The position numbers and the translations under genes were made by a program. 64,000 nucleotides of DNA from assembly GCF_001683795.1 (NCBI RefSeq), contig NZ_LIGX01000028.1, positions 62,001 through 126,000 of the forward strand, in the 5' to 3' direction. This document shows positions 36,683-45,100 of this stretch, one piece after another. How positions within the stretch are numbered: the first letter of the stretch is position 1; each line of letters opens with the position of its first letter. Source of the DNA: Neoakkermansia glycaniphila (GTDB taxonomy: Bacteria > Verrucomicrobiota > Verrucomicrobiia > Verrucomicrobiales > Akkermansiaceae). The notes below the pieces were generated by a model. It was not told where the DNA came from. It saw only the letters and a program-made list of their open reading frames with translations, and did no database searches.

Positions 36683-37997
36683 CGCCCACACCCTCTCCAC
36701 ACGCCGGACTCAAGGACTGCGAGGCACCATCACCATCCCCGGAGACAAAAGCATCTCCCATCGCGTCGCCATCCTCGGCGGGCTGGCAGCCGGGCGCATG
36801 ACCGTCAAAAACTACCTCTGCAGCCAGGACTGCCTCAACACCCTGCGCGCCATGCAGCAAATCGGCGCCAAAATCACCCCCCTCCGGGAAACACCCGGCT
36901 ACGGAGTCACCGACTTCATCCTCGAAGGCTGCTGCATGCAGCCGCAAGCTCCCGCCCAGGACATCGACTGCGGCAACTCCGGCACCGGCATGCGCCTCCT
37001 CGCAGGCATCCTCGCCGCCCTCCCCTTCACCAGCAAACTCTACGGCGACGCCTCCCTCTGCTCGCGTCCCATGCAGCGCATCATCCAGCCGCTCTCCCTC
37101 ATGGGTGCGGACATCACCGCCCTCGGTGAAAAACCCGGCTGCGCCCCCCTCCTCATCCGCGGAACCCGCCTCCAGCCCATCCATTACAACCTGCCCATGG
37201 CCAGCGCGCAAGTCAAAAGCGCCGTCCTGCTGGCAGGCATCTTTGCGGAAGGCACCACCAGCGTCACACAGCCTGCCGTCACGCGCGACCACACCGAACG
37301 CCTCTACGCCCACTTCGGCATCCCCTACACGGTAAACGGCCTCATCATCTCCACCACCGGCCCGGCAGACATCCGGGCAAAAGACATCACCGTCCCCGGA
37401 GACATCTCCTCCGCCGCCTTCTGGCTCGTCGCTGCCACCATCTGCCCGAACTCGGACATCACCCTCCTCAACGTCGGCCTCAACGAAACGCGCACCGCCG
37501 TCATCGACGTCCTCCGCCGCATGGGAGCAGACATCCGCATCACCCTACGCAGCGCAGAACACGAAGGCGAACCCTACGGCGACATCTCCGTTCGCACGCC
37601 CGCACGCCTCGTCGCCACCGACATCCTTCCGGAAGAAATCCCCAACCTCATCGACGAAATACCCATCCTCGCCGTAGCCGCCGCCTTCGCCGAAGGCACC
37701 ACTGGCATCCGCAACGCCAAAGAACTGCGCGTCAAAGAATCCGACCGCATCGCCACCACCGCGGGCAACCTCCGCCGCATGGGGGCCAACGTCGAAGAAT
37801 ACGAAGACGGCATCACCGTCACAGGCGGAGCGCCGCTGCATGGCTGCGCCCTCCCCGGATACGGAGACCACCGCATCGCCATGAGCTTCCTCATCGCCGG
37901 ACTCAATGCCGAAGGCACCACCACGCTGGACACGGCAGACGCCATCGACACCTCCTACCCGGGCTTCGCCAGCCACCTCGCCAAACTATCCCGCTGA
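36672..37997 (+). CDS. aroA: 3-phosphoshikimate 1-carboxyvinyltransferase (EPSP synthase)
   Basis: 441 residues from ATG 36672, which overlaps the parvulin gene's end by 11 bases; a longer in-frame start inside that gene was rejected. It transfers the enolpyruvyl group from PEP to shikimate 3-phosphate. Signature stretches: IPGDKSISHRVAILGGLAAG, DCGNSGTGMRLLAGILA, GDASLCSRPMQRIIQPL, ASAQVKSAVLLAG, TRDHTERL, KELRVKESDRIA and GYGDHRIAMSF. All substrate-binding residues of the family appear present. The IPGDKSISHR and CGNSGTGMR forms place it with the class II type (GTSGTGMR-like variants) rather than the E. coli type. It works with the DAHP synthase at 10.7 kb. Confidence 0.97.
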   Translation: MTNSAHTLSTRRTQGLRGTITIPGDKSISHRVAILGGLAAGRMTVKNYLCSQDCLNTLRAMQQIGAKITPLRETPGYGVTDFILEGCCMQPQAPAQDIDCGNSGTGMRLLAGILAALPFTSKLYGDASLCSRPMQRIIQPLSLMGADITALGEKPGCAPLLIRGTRLQPIHYNLPMASAQVKSAVLLAGIFAEGTTSVTQPAVTRDHTERLYAHFGIPYTVNGLIISTTGPADIRAKDITVPGDISSAAFWLVAATICPNSDITLLNVGLNETRTAVIDVLRRMGADIRITLRSAEHEGEPYGDISVRTPARLVATDILPEEIPNLIDEIPILAVAAAFAEGTTGIRNAKELRVKESDRIATTAGNLRRMGANVEEYEDGITVTGGAPLHGCALPGYGDHRIAMSFLIAGLNAEGTTTLDTADAIDTSYPGFASHLAKLSR

Positions 37998-38010
37998 TTC
38001 GGCAACAAAC

Positions 38011-38029
38011 CGGCAGCATCCTGCTGCCG
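38011..38029. terminator. Hairpin between aroA and the convergent M50-like gene
   Basis: A perfect 8-bp stem (38011-38018 with 38022-38029) with a 3-base loop sits in the 33-base gap between two convergent stops. It lacks a T-tract on either strand, so factor-independent termination is uncertain. Confidence 0.4.
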
Positions 38030-38030
38030 C

Positions 38031-38951
38031 TCAAAACCGCGCCCGCAGCCACCCCGCCACATCGGCCAGCATCGAGCCCACCGCATGCAGGCGATCCATG
38101 AAATCGGCGCCCAAACCGCTCAGGGACACCAGCCCGAAACAGCGGAGAATCAGCACGATCGTCAACAAATTGACGACATACACCAGCATAAACGAAAAAA
38201 ACGTCCCGTTCTCGTCCAGATCGGGCTGCTCGCGGGGAATAATCCAGGCCGTCCAGTACAAATGGAACCCCCATAAAAACCCCGCGCCCAGATAAAACAG
38301 CTCCTCATACCCCGCAAACGTCCAGAACATATGGAGCAGGGACATCAGCCCCATCCACAGCAATGCCCAAAGAGGAATGAAATATGGTGACAGCGCGATA
38401 AACAGATTATTCTTCGTCGTCTCCACATAGCCGCCCTCCACCGTCACGGAAAAACTCTCCACCTTCCCGAAACTGCACAGCACCGCAGCGGCATGAGTCA
38501 ACTCGTGCCCCAGCACATACAAATAAATACAGGCCAGATCGCACACGTGGCTGAACCCGATCACGCACCACAGCAAAATCCCCATCAGCGAATACCACAC
38601 CGCCACCGAAGAAAAGAAACTCACATCGATCTCCCGGGCGGACAACTGCTGAACCAGAGCCATCAATCCCACCACCGCAACCGGCAGCAGCACGAACAGC
38701 CCGATCAGCCTCCGCAGCCACTTCGTCAGCGGGCGCATCGGCTCGAAAAAACCCGCCTCCCCCTGCACATCCTCATACGTACCCGCCGCTGCAGCCACCT
38801 GCATCCGGTGCACGGCACGGCTCCGGCAACCCTGCCAGATACGCCGCAGCGGAGGCACCTTCTCCGGCACATCCTTACCCGACACCTCCACACGCCAATC
38901 CCCATGGATCGGGCGTTTCGGAAACTCGGACGACTTGCGCGGCGGTGGCAT
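38031..38951 (-). CDS. M50-like membrane metalloprotease homologue
   Basis: 306 residues from ATG 38951 (MPPPRKSSEF); an upstream in-frame ATG would add 30 residues with no clear character. A basic cytoplasmic N-terminus (about 75 residues) is followed by six or so membrane helices. The second or third helix region carries VLGHELTHAAAVL, a HExxH zinc motif (His-149, Glu-150, His-153), followed by a GKVESFSVTVEGGYVETT loop typical of M50/site-2-protease-like proteins. A third metal ligand (often in NPxxD) is not obvious; ALSPYFIPL stands at that place. So it may be a catalytically reduced member. Confidence 0.7.
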   Translation of the reverse strand: MPPPRKSSEFPKRPIHGDWRVEVSGKDVPEKVPPLRRIWQGCRSRAVHRMQVAAAAGTYEDVQGEAGFFEPMRPLTKWLRRLIGLFVLLPVAVVGLMALVQQLSAREIDVSFFSSVAVWYSLMGILLWCVIGFSHVCDLACIYLYVLGHELTHAAAVLCSFGKVESFSVTVEGGYVETTKNNLFIALSPYFIPLWALLWMGLMSLLHMFWTFAGYEELFYLGAGFLWGFHLYWTAWIIPREQPDLDENGTFFSFMLVYVVNLLTIVLILRCFGLVSLSGLGADFMDRLHAVGSMLADVAGWLRARF

Positions 38952-39154
38952 GCGGCAACATCCTACCTGCAGCGCTGCCCCCGTGCAATCCAAAAAGACG
39001 CCCGCAAACGCAAACGAAACATACAGAGGCAAAAAACACACTCCGCACCTCCAACCCCGCCCCGGACAAGAAAGAATCGCAATACGCGTTTTAGGCTCGC
39101 CCTTTCTCCTTTACTGGTGTACCATTGGTCGCACATTCCCCGCCAATATTCTTT

Positions 39155-40150
39155 ATGTCCGGAAAACTGACTTACAAGCAATCGGGAGTCGATACCAAAG
39201 AGGCTCAGGCATTCGTATCCGACATCAGCACGCATGTCAAACGCACCCAGCAAAACCGCAAACTGCATCAGGCCTTCGGACTGTTCGCCGCGGCATACGA
39301 CCTCAGCTCCTACAGCGAACCCGTCATCGTCACCGGATGCGACGGCGTAGGCACCAAAACCGAAATCCTCTTCGAGCTCGACATGCTCGAAACCGCCGGT
39401 AAGGACCTCGTCGCCATGAACGTCAACGACATCCTCACCACCGGCGGCGACCCCCTCCTCTTCCTCGACTACCTCGGCATCTCCAACCTCGAAACCGAAC
39501 GCCCCCGCATCACCCGCCTCGTCGCAGGCATGTGCGACTACCTGCAGGACTGCAACTGCATCCTCGCCGGCGGCGAAACGGCGGAAATGCCCGGCGTCGT
39601 TCCTGAAAACATCGTCGAACTCTCCGGCTTCTGCATCGGCTGCGCCGAAAAGAAAGACCTCATCGACCCCACCACCGTCACCACCGGAGACATCCTCATC
39701 GGCTACAAATCGGACGGCTTCCACGCCAACGGCTGGAGCCTCGTCCGCCGCGTCATCGAAGAAAACCCGGACGTCATCTCCGAAAGCGACCTTCGCACCC
39801 TCCTTGCTCCCACGCGCCTCTACCATGACGTCGTCAACGACATGCGCTCCATGAACATCATCCCGAAAGCCTACGCCCACATCACCGGCGGCGGCCTTCC
39901 CGAAAACCTCGAACGCTTCCTCGGCGACTACGGTGCAGACCTCGTCATCCCCGCATGGGACAACGAAGGTGCACAGAAAATCCTCGCCTACGTCGACGAA
40001 CACGACCGCTTCAACACCTTCAACATGGGCATCGGCTGGGTCGCCATCGTCAAACCCGAAGACGTCGAACAAGCCGTCAAGGCCGGTCCCGGCGGCACAG
40101 TCATCGGCACGCTCCGCCCCGGGCATGGAATCAACGTCACCGTCAAATAA
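39155..40150 (+). CDS. purM: Phosphoribosylformylglycinamidine cyclo-ligase
   Basis: 331 residues from ATG 39155 (MSGKLTYKQSGVDTKEA). It makes aminoimidazole ribonucleotide from FGAM with ATP, the fifth step of purine synthesis. Family stretches: TGCDGVGTKTEILFEL, AMNVNDILTTGGDPLLFLDY, GGETAEMPGV, DGFHANGWSLVR, AHITGGGLPENLER and NMGIGWVAIV. Length and order are normal. purF follows after 42 bases, so the two are probably one operon. Confidence 0.97.
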   Translation: MSGKLTYKQSGVDTKEAQAFVSDISTHVKRTQQNRKLHQAFGLFAAAYDLSSYSEPVIVTGCDGVGTKTEILFELDMLETAGKDLVAMNVNDILTTGGDPLLFLDYLGISNLETERPRITRLVAGMCDYLQDCNCILAGGETAEMPGVVPENIVELSGFCIGCAEKKDLIDPTTVTTGDILIGYKSDGFHANGWSLVRRVIEENPDVISESDLRTLLAPTRLYHDVVNDMRSMNIIPKAYAHITGGGLPENLERFLGDYGADLVIPAWDNEGAQKILAYVDEHDRFNTFNMGIGWVAIVKPEDVEQAVKAGPGGTVIGTLRPGHGINVTVK

Positions 40151-40192
40151 TCACAGACCAGAACATCGGCAACACCCGAGCCCGGAGCAACC

Positions 40193-42112
40193 ATGAGCGA
40201 CCCTCTACATCATGAATGCGGCGTGGCGGCCATCCGCCTGCTGAAACCCCTCTCCTACTTCGCCGACAAATACGGCACCCCCATGTGGGCATTCAACAAG
40301 CTTTTCCTCCTCATGGAAAAGCAGCACAACCGGGGGCAGGACGGCGCAGGCATCGGCTGCATCAAGCTCGGCATGCCCCTCGGAGAACCCTACATCTTCC
40401 GTTCCCGCGACGCCACCAAGGACGCACTCAGCAACATCTTCAACAGCCAGCAGAAACGCGTCCGCAAACTCATCCGCAAAGGAGGCATATCCCCCTCCGA
40501 TGCCGACTCCTTCAAAAACAAATTCGACTTCGGCGGAGAAATCCTCATGGGCCACCTCCGCTACGGAACCTCCGGCCGCTTCGACGAAGGCTCCTGCCAC
40601 CCCTACCTGCGCCGCACCAACTGGGCCACGCGCTCCCTCATGCTGCTGGGCAACTTCAACATGACGAACGCATGTGAACTCAACCAGCGCCTCATCGAAC
40701 GCGGGCAACACCCCGTCTTCGGCACCGACACCCAGACCGTCCTCGAAGAAATCGGCTTCCACCTCGACGAAGCCCATACCGACCTCTACCGCGAACTCCG
40801 CGATGCCGGCATCCCCGGCTCCGACATCCCGCAGAAAATCTCCGAACGCATCGACATGGTGGACATCGTCAGCCGCGCCTCCCAAGGCTGGGACGGCGGC
40901 TTCACCATCCTCGGCGCAGTCGGCAACGGCGACTTCTTCTGCCTGCGCGACCCGCACGGCATCCGCCCCTGCCACTACGTCATGACCGATGAATACATCG
41001 CCATCGCTTCCGAACGCGTCCCGCTCATGAGCGTACTGGAAAAGGAAAGCGAAGAAGTGCAGGAACTCGCACCGGGGCACATCCTCTGCGTCAAAAACGA
41101 CGGCACCGTCCGGCTCGGCACCTACACCAAGCCCCTCGAACCCACCCCCTGCTCCTTCGAATCCATCTACTTCTCCCGCGGCAACGACCCCATCATCTAC
41201 CGCGAACGCAAAGCCCTCGGAGCAGCCCTCACCGAACAGGTCGTCGCCTCCCTCGACGGAGGATTCGACAAAGCCGCCATCACCTACATCCCGAACACCG
41301 CGGAAACCGCCTACTACGGCCTGCTCGAAGGACTCCGGCTCTACCGCCGCCAGCGCGTCCACAAACGCCTCCTCGAAGCCTACCGCAACGGCACCATGAC
41401 CGAAGACCTCATCGAGGAAGCCATCCTGCGACGCTGGCCGCGTGCTGAAAAAATCGCGCACAAAGACATCAAAATGCGCACCTTCATCACGCAGGAAAAA
41501 AGCCGCCACCAGCTCGTCTCCCTCGTGTACGACCTCACCTACGGCGCCGTCAGCAATGAAGACACCCTCGTCGCCATCGACGACTCCATCGTCCGCGGCA
41601 CCACGCTCAAAACCTCCATCCTCCACATCCTCGGCCGGGCGCGCCCGCGTAAAATCGTCATCGCCTCCACCGCACCGCAAATCCGCTACCCCGACTGCTA
41701 CGGCATCGACATGTCGGAACTCGGCAAATTCATCGCCTTCCAAGCCGCCGTCTCCCTCCTGAAAAAACGGGAACTGCACCACATCCTCGAAGCCACCTAC
41801 CAAGCGTGCAAACAGCAGCTGACCCTGCCGAAAGAACAGAGAATCAACTGCGTCAAAGCCATCTACGAACCCTTCACCGACGACGAAATCTCGGAAGAAA
41901 TCACCCGCCTCGTCACCCCTGACGATGCTGCCTGTCCCGTTCAGGTCATCTTCCAGAGCATCGAAGCTCTTCACAAATCCATCGAAGGACCCTGCGGCGA
42001 CTGGTACTTCTCGGGCAACTATCCCACGCCCGGCGGCTACACCACCGTCAACACCGCCTACATCGCCTGGTATGAAGGCCGCACCGGCCGATCCTATGCC
42101 CTCCCTCTCTGA
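40193..42112 (+). CDS. purF: Amidophosphoribosyltransferase, long form
   Basis: 639 residues, clearly longer than the usual 470-510. The long form with extra N-terminal glutaminase-domain and C-terminal sequence is seen in Bacteroidetes-like and related bacteria. The Ntn nucleophile is Cys-9 in HHECGVAAIR after an 8-residue propeptide. The glutaminase domain includes KQHNRGQDGAGIGC, GHLRYGTSGRFDEGS and RDPHGIRPCHYV. The PRPP-binding loop is VAIDDSIVRGTTLKTSI, near residue 465. The enzyme makes phosphoribosylamine from PRPP and glutamine, the first committed purine step. It lies 42 bases behind purM and 36 bases before a sigma factor gene. Confidence 0.95.
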   Translation: MSDPLHHECGVAAIRLLKPLSYFADKYGTPMWAFNKLFLLMEKQHNRGQDGAGIGCIKLGMPLGEPYIFRSRDATKDALSNIFNSQQKRVRKLIRKGGISPSDADSFKNKFDFGGEILMGHLRYGTSGRFDEGSCHPYLRRTNWATRSLMLLGNFNMTNACELNQRLIERGQHPVFGTDTQTVLEEIGFHLDEAHTDLYRELRDAGIPGSDIPQKISERIDMVDIVSRASQGWDGGFTILGAVGNGDFFCLRDPHGIRPCHYVMTDEYIAIASERVPLMSVLEKESEEVQELAPGHILCVKNDGTVRLGTYTKPLEPTPCSFESIYFSRGNDPIIYRERKALGAALTEQVVASLDGGFDKAAITYIPNTAETAYYGLLEGLRLYRRQRVHKRLLEAYRNGTMTEDLIEEAILRRWPRAEKIAHKDIKMRTFITQEKSRHQLVSLVYDLTYGAVSNEDTLVAIDDSIVRGTTLKTSILHILGRARPRKIVIASTAPQIRYPDCYGIDMSELGKFIAFQAAVSLLKKRELHHILEATYQACKQQLTLPKEQRINCVKAIYEPFTDDEISEEITRLVTPDDAACPVQVIFQSIEALHKSIEGPCGDWYFSGNYPTPGGYTTVNTAYIAWYEGRTGRSYALPL

Positions 42113-42148
42113 ACCGGGAGAGGAAGCTTCATCGACACAAAGCCTCTC

Positions 42149-42757
42149 ATGAACGACAGCAGCAAACCGATCAACCCCCACGAGCTCGACGACGCCGAAC
42201 TTGTCGACCTCACGCGCAACGGAAAAACGCGGGCCTACGACGAACTCGTCAGAAGGCACAGCCGCAAGCTGCACGCCATGCTCTACCAAATGATCGGCAG
42301 TGAAGCGGACGCCTACGACATCGCACAGGAATCCTTCCTCAAAGCCTACAACTCCCTCCACTACTTCAACGGGAAAAGCACCTTCTACACCTGGCTCTAC
42401 TCCATCGCGGCCAACCAGGCCCGCAACTTCCTGCGCCGGAGAAAAAGGGAAAACAGCTACAGCATCGACAACGACGAACACGGCGACGCCCTTGAAAAAG
42501 ACGTACGCCTTGCCGACACCTCCATCACCTCCGACCCTGCCCGGCAAGCCTACATCAGCGACCTCAAGGCCAAACTCGGCAAAGCGCTCGGCAGCCTCTC
42601 CGAAAAACACCGTGAAGTAGTCACCCTCTTCGACATACAGGGCATGAGCTATGCGGAAATCGCAGCCATCCTCCACATCTCGGAAGGCACCCTGCGCTCC
42701 CGCCTCCACTACGCGCATAAACAGCTGCAGGGAATGCTCTCCGACGAAGTATCCTAG
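42149..42757 (+). CDS. ECF-type RNA polymerase sigma factor
   Basis: 202 residues. Region 2 is YDELVRRHSRKLHAMLYQMI to YDIAQESFLKAYNSL, with the core-binding/-10 melting part STFYTWLYSIAANQARNFLR. Region 4 is LSEKHREVVTLFDIQGMSYA plus the HTH IAAILHISEGTLRSRLH. Region 3 is absent, as in RpoE-like ECF factors. It directs RNA polymerase to stress or envelope-linked promoters; the regulon is unknown. It is transcribed after purF (36-base gap) and precedes a single-pass membrane protein that could be its anti-sigma partner. Confidence 0.93.
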   Translation: MNDSSKPINPHELDDAELVDLTRNGKTRAYDELVRRHSRKLHAMLYQMIGSEADAYDIAQESFLKAYNSLHYFNGKSTFYTWLYSIAANQARNFLRRRKRENSYSIDNDEHGDALEKDVRLADTSITSDPARQAYISDLKAKLGKALGSLSEKHREVVTLFDIQGMSYAEIAAILHISEGTLRSRLHYAHKQLQGMLSDEVS

Positions 42758-42877
42758 TTTTTTTCCGCAAGACCCAAAAAAATTGAACATCGGCCTCCCC
42801 CGAAGCGTCAACACTTCATACCTTAGCCATAGCGATCACGCACCAAGGTAACACCGTTTCACACCATCCGATACATC

Positions 42878-43441
42878 ATGGAAACAGAGTCTACAAAAGA
42901 AGACGATCCCCTTGCCTGTACAGTAAGCGAACAAGAGCTCTCCGCCCTTCTAGCTTCCCTCAGGCGCGAACCGACCAAGGAAGCGAATTTCGAAGACCGC
43001 TTCCTCGCCGACTTCAAGGATCGCCTCGCCCACAAGGCCATGCATCATTCCGTCCGGAGCCTCATCCGCGAACGTCTCAAGGCCTTCTTTGAACACAACA
43101 GCGGCTGGAGCTGGGCATACGGATGCCTCCTCGCCGTCACCGTCGGAGCCGTCTCCTACACCGTTTGGCCGCAGGACGAACCTGCCGCCCAGTATACAAC
43201 GCAGGACAGCATCTACGACCCCACCCCCACCCATCTGCCTGAAATCAGGCGCGTCTCGCAGGAAACAACGACCGACATCCAAATCACTCCTGTCACCGAC
43301 GACAAAATGCCGACCATCGGCCACGACCTGATCGACAGCCGCCTCTTCCCCCAGCATAAAGAAGAAAACCTCGACAGTAAAATCATCGAACGCCTCCCCC
43401 TTGGTTCGACGAACTCCGGATTGATCCCGGACATATACTGA
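42878..43441 (+). CDS. Single-pass membrane protein, possible anti-sigma factor
   Basis: 187 residues. The N-terminal half is soluble and charged (EQELSALLASLRREP, DFKDRLAHKAMHHSVRSLIR). One membrane helix follows at about 73-90 (WAYGCLLAVTVGAVSYTV), then a periplasmic tail with no recognised domain (PTIGHDLIDSRLFP). The topology and the place directly after an ECF sigma gene fit an anti-sigma factor. However, the zinc-binding HxxxCxxC motif of ZAS anti-sigmas is absent, so the role is inference. It ends at a good terminator. Confidence 0.65.
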   Translation: METESTKEDDPLACTVSEQELSALLASLRREPTKEANFEDRFLADFKDRLAHKAMHHSVRSLIRERLKAFFEHNSGWSWAYGCLLAVTVGAVSYTVWPQDEPAAQYTTQDSIYDPTPTHLPEIRRVSQETTTDIQITPVTDDKMPTIGHDLIDSRLFPQHKEENLDSKIIERLPLGSTNSGLIPDIY

Positions 43442-43474
43442 AACCCCGGCACTCCCGACAACTTCATCTATCGA

Positions 43475-43505
43475 AATGCCGCCTGCATGGCGGCATTTTC
43501 TTTTA
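43475..43505 (+). terminator. Rho-independent terminator
   Basis: A 9-bp stem (43475-43483 with 43489-43497) with a 5-base loop is followed by a T-rich tail (TTCTTTTATTT). It closes the purM-purF-sigma-membrane protein unit, just before the convergent MATE gene stop at 43507. Confidence 0.85.
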
Positions 43506-43506
43506 T

Positions 43507-44931
43507 TTATGAAAGGCGGCCCTGCTTCGCCCGAGACTCCTCCCCCTGTATCCGGGCAAACAAAACACGGCGAGTTCTCATGAAACGCCGCACAAGCAAC
43601 AGCGCCGTCAACGACAACGCCACGATAAAACTCGTCCATGCCCCTGCAGCCCCCATCGCAGGCACCAGCCAATCAGTACGGGACAACACATAGCAAAGCG
43701 GCAAACCTACTCCCCAATAGCACAGCATATTCACGCGGAAAATAACCTGCGTATCGTGGCAGCCGCGCAAAAACCCTCCGCATAAAGCCTGCATGCTATC
43801 CGGAATCTGGTACAGGGCACACAACACCAGCAGCACCCGGGCCACCTCGACCAAAGAGGCATTCCCCGGCTGGAACAACTCCGCAATCTGCACACGAAAA
43901 CAAATCAGCACCGTCATCAGCACCGTCGTAATCACCGCCATGCAGGCACACGACGTACGCGTCAGCAAATCGAACCGCACCAAATCCTTGCGCCCCACGA
44001 AATAAGCCATGCGAATCGAAGAAGCCACCGCCACCGACAAAGGCAGCATGAAAGCCATGGCAGACACATTGATGCACACCTGATGCGCGCCCACCACAAT
44101 CTTCCCGAGCGGAGCCAGCACCAAAGTCGATGCACTGAAAAACGACACCTCGCACAACAGCGACACCCCCAGCGGAAACCCAAGCTTCGAAATCGCACCC
44201 ACCGTCTTCCACGCAGGCTTGCGCACCGCCACCATCTGCTTCCTGTGGGGAGCATGCTTCTTGTGCGACCACACCAGCAGCAGCATCACACCCAACTGAA
44301 GCCAGTTAATCAATGCCGTAGCTACGCCGCACCCCACGCCACCCAGCTTCGGCAACCCGAAATAGCCGAACACCAGCACATAATTCGCGGGAATATTCAC
44401 CAGCAACGCCGCTATACCCACGATCATCGCAGGGCGCGTCATCGCGAACCCCTCGTTCAAACTCCTCAAAGCGCAAAAACACAACACCCCCGGCACCCCG
44501 CACATCACGGCCATCAGATAATCCTCCGCCATCTCTCCCACCGCAGCCTCATCTGCCAGCCATCCCAGCACGGGACTGAGAAAAAACATCGCCGCCATCG
44601 CCAGCACGGACAACATCAAAGCCAGCACCACGCCGTTATGCATCAAATGCCCGATACGTCCATGGCGATTCTCACCGCGCAACCTCGCAATCATCGGCCC
44701 GAGAATCGAAAGCAACCCCGTACAGGCCAAAGTCACCGGCGTGGCAATCGAAAAACCGAGTGCCACCGCCGCCAGATCGTCAGGGCCGGCACGTCCTGCC
44801 ACCAAAGTATCCACCACCCCCATGCCCGTCTGAGACAAATTGCCGATCAGCAACGGCAAAGCCAGCAGCAGGAACTGCTTCATCTCCGTCTTATCCACCA
44901 AACCTTTCAAATTGATCATAGCCATCGTCAT
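43507..44931 (-). CDS. MATE-family multidrug/cation efflux transporter (NorM-like)
   Basis: 474 residues from ATG 44931, chosen because GGGAGG lies four bases upstream; an ATG two codons later is also possible. Twelve membrane helices form two related halves, starting LALPLLIGNLSQTGMGVVDT and, for the second half, ISKLGFPLGVSLLCEVSFFS. The conserved N-terminal motif QTGMGVVDTLVAGRAGPDDL is that of the NorM branch. It exports drugs or metabolites across the inner membrane against sodium or proton gradients; the substrate is unknown. It diverges from the ankyrin gene. Confidence 0.93.
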   Translation of the reverse strand: MTMAMINLKGLVDKTEMKQFLLLALPLLIGNLSQTGMGVVDTLVAGRAGPDDLAAVALGFSIATPVTLACTGLLSILGPMIARLRGENRHGRIGHLMHNGVVLALMLSVLAMAAMFFLSPVLGWLADEAAVGEMAEDYLMAVMCGVPGVLCFCALRSLNEGFAMTRPAMIVGIAALLVNIPANYVLVFGYFGLPKLGGVGCGVATALINWLQLGVMLLLVWSHKKHAPHRKQMVAVRKPAWKTVGAISKLGFPLGVSLLCEVSFFSASTLVLAPLGKIVVGAHQVCINVSAMAFMLPLSVAVASSIRMAYFVGRKDLVRFDLLTRTSCACMAVITTVLMTVLICFRVQIAELFQPGNASLVEVARVLLVLCALYQIPDSMQALCGGFLRGCHDTQVIFRVNMLCYWGVGLPLCYVLSRTDWLVPAMGAAGAWTSFIVALSLTALLLVRRFMRTRRVLFARIQGEESRAKQGRLS

Positions 44932-45100
44932 ACAGCCTCCCGTCAAGGCAGGCGGAGGGTAACACACGAACACGGACATGTCACGGACATTCCCTTTCCT
45001 CCCGTCATACCGGCATGCACTCATCCCTCTCGCAGCTCCCTCTGAACCGGCCGCAAATTCCTCTCGCCATCCGCAAGGCAAAAAGGTATAAAAACAGGCG

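Noticed and set aside
38011..38029. Strong bidirectional terminator between aroA and the M50-like gene
   Set aside because: The hairpin is perfect but has no T-tract on either strand, so it is listed only as a low-confidence hairpin.
40205..42814. Long minus-strand open frame opposite purF and the sigma factor gene
   Set aside because: purF and the sigma factor are unmistakable on the plus strand; the minus frame is a shadow produced by GC-biased codons.
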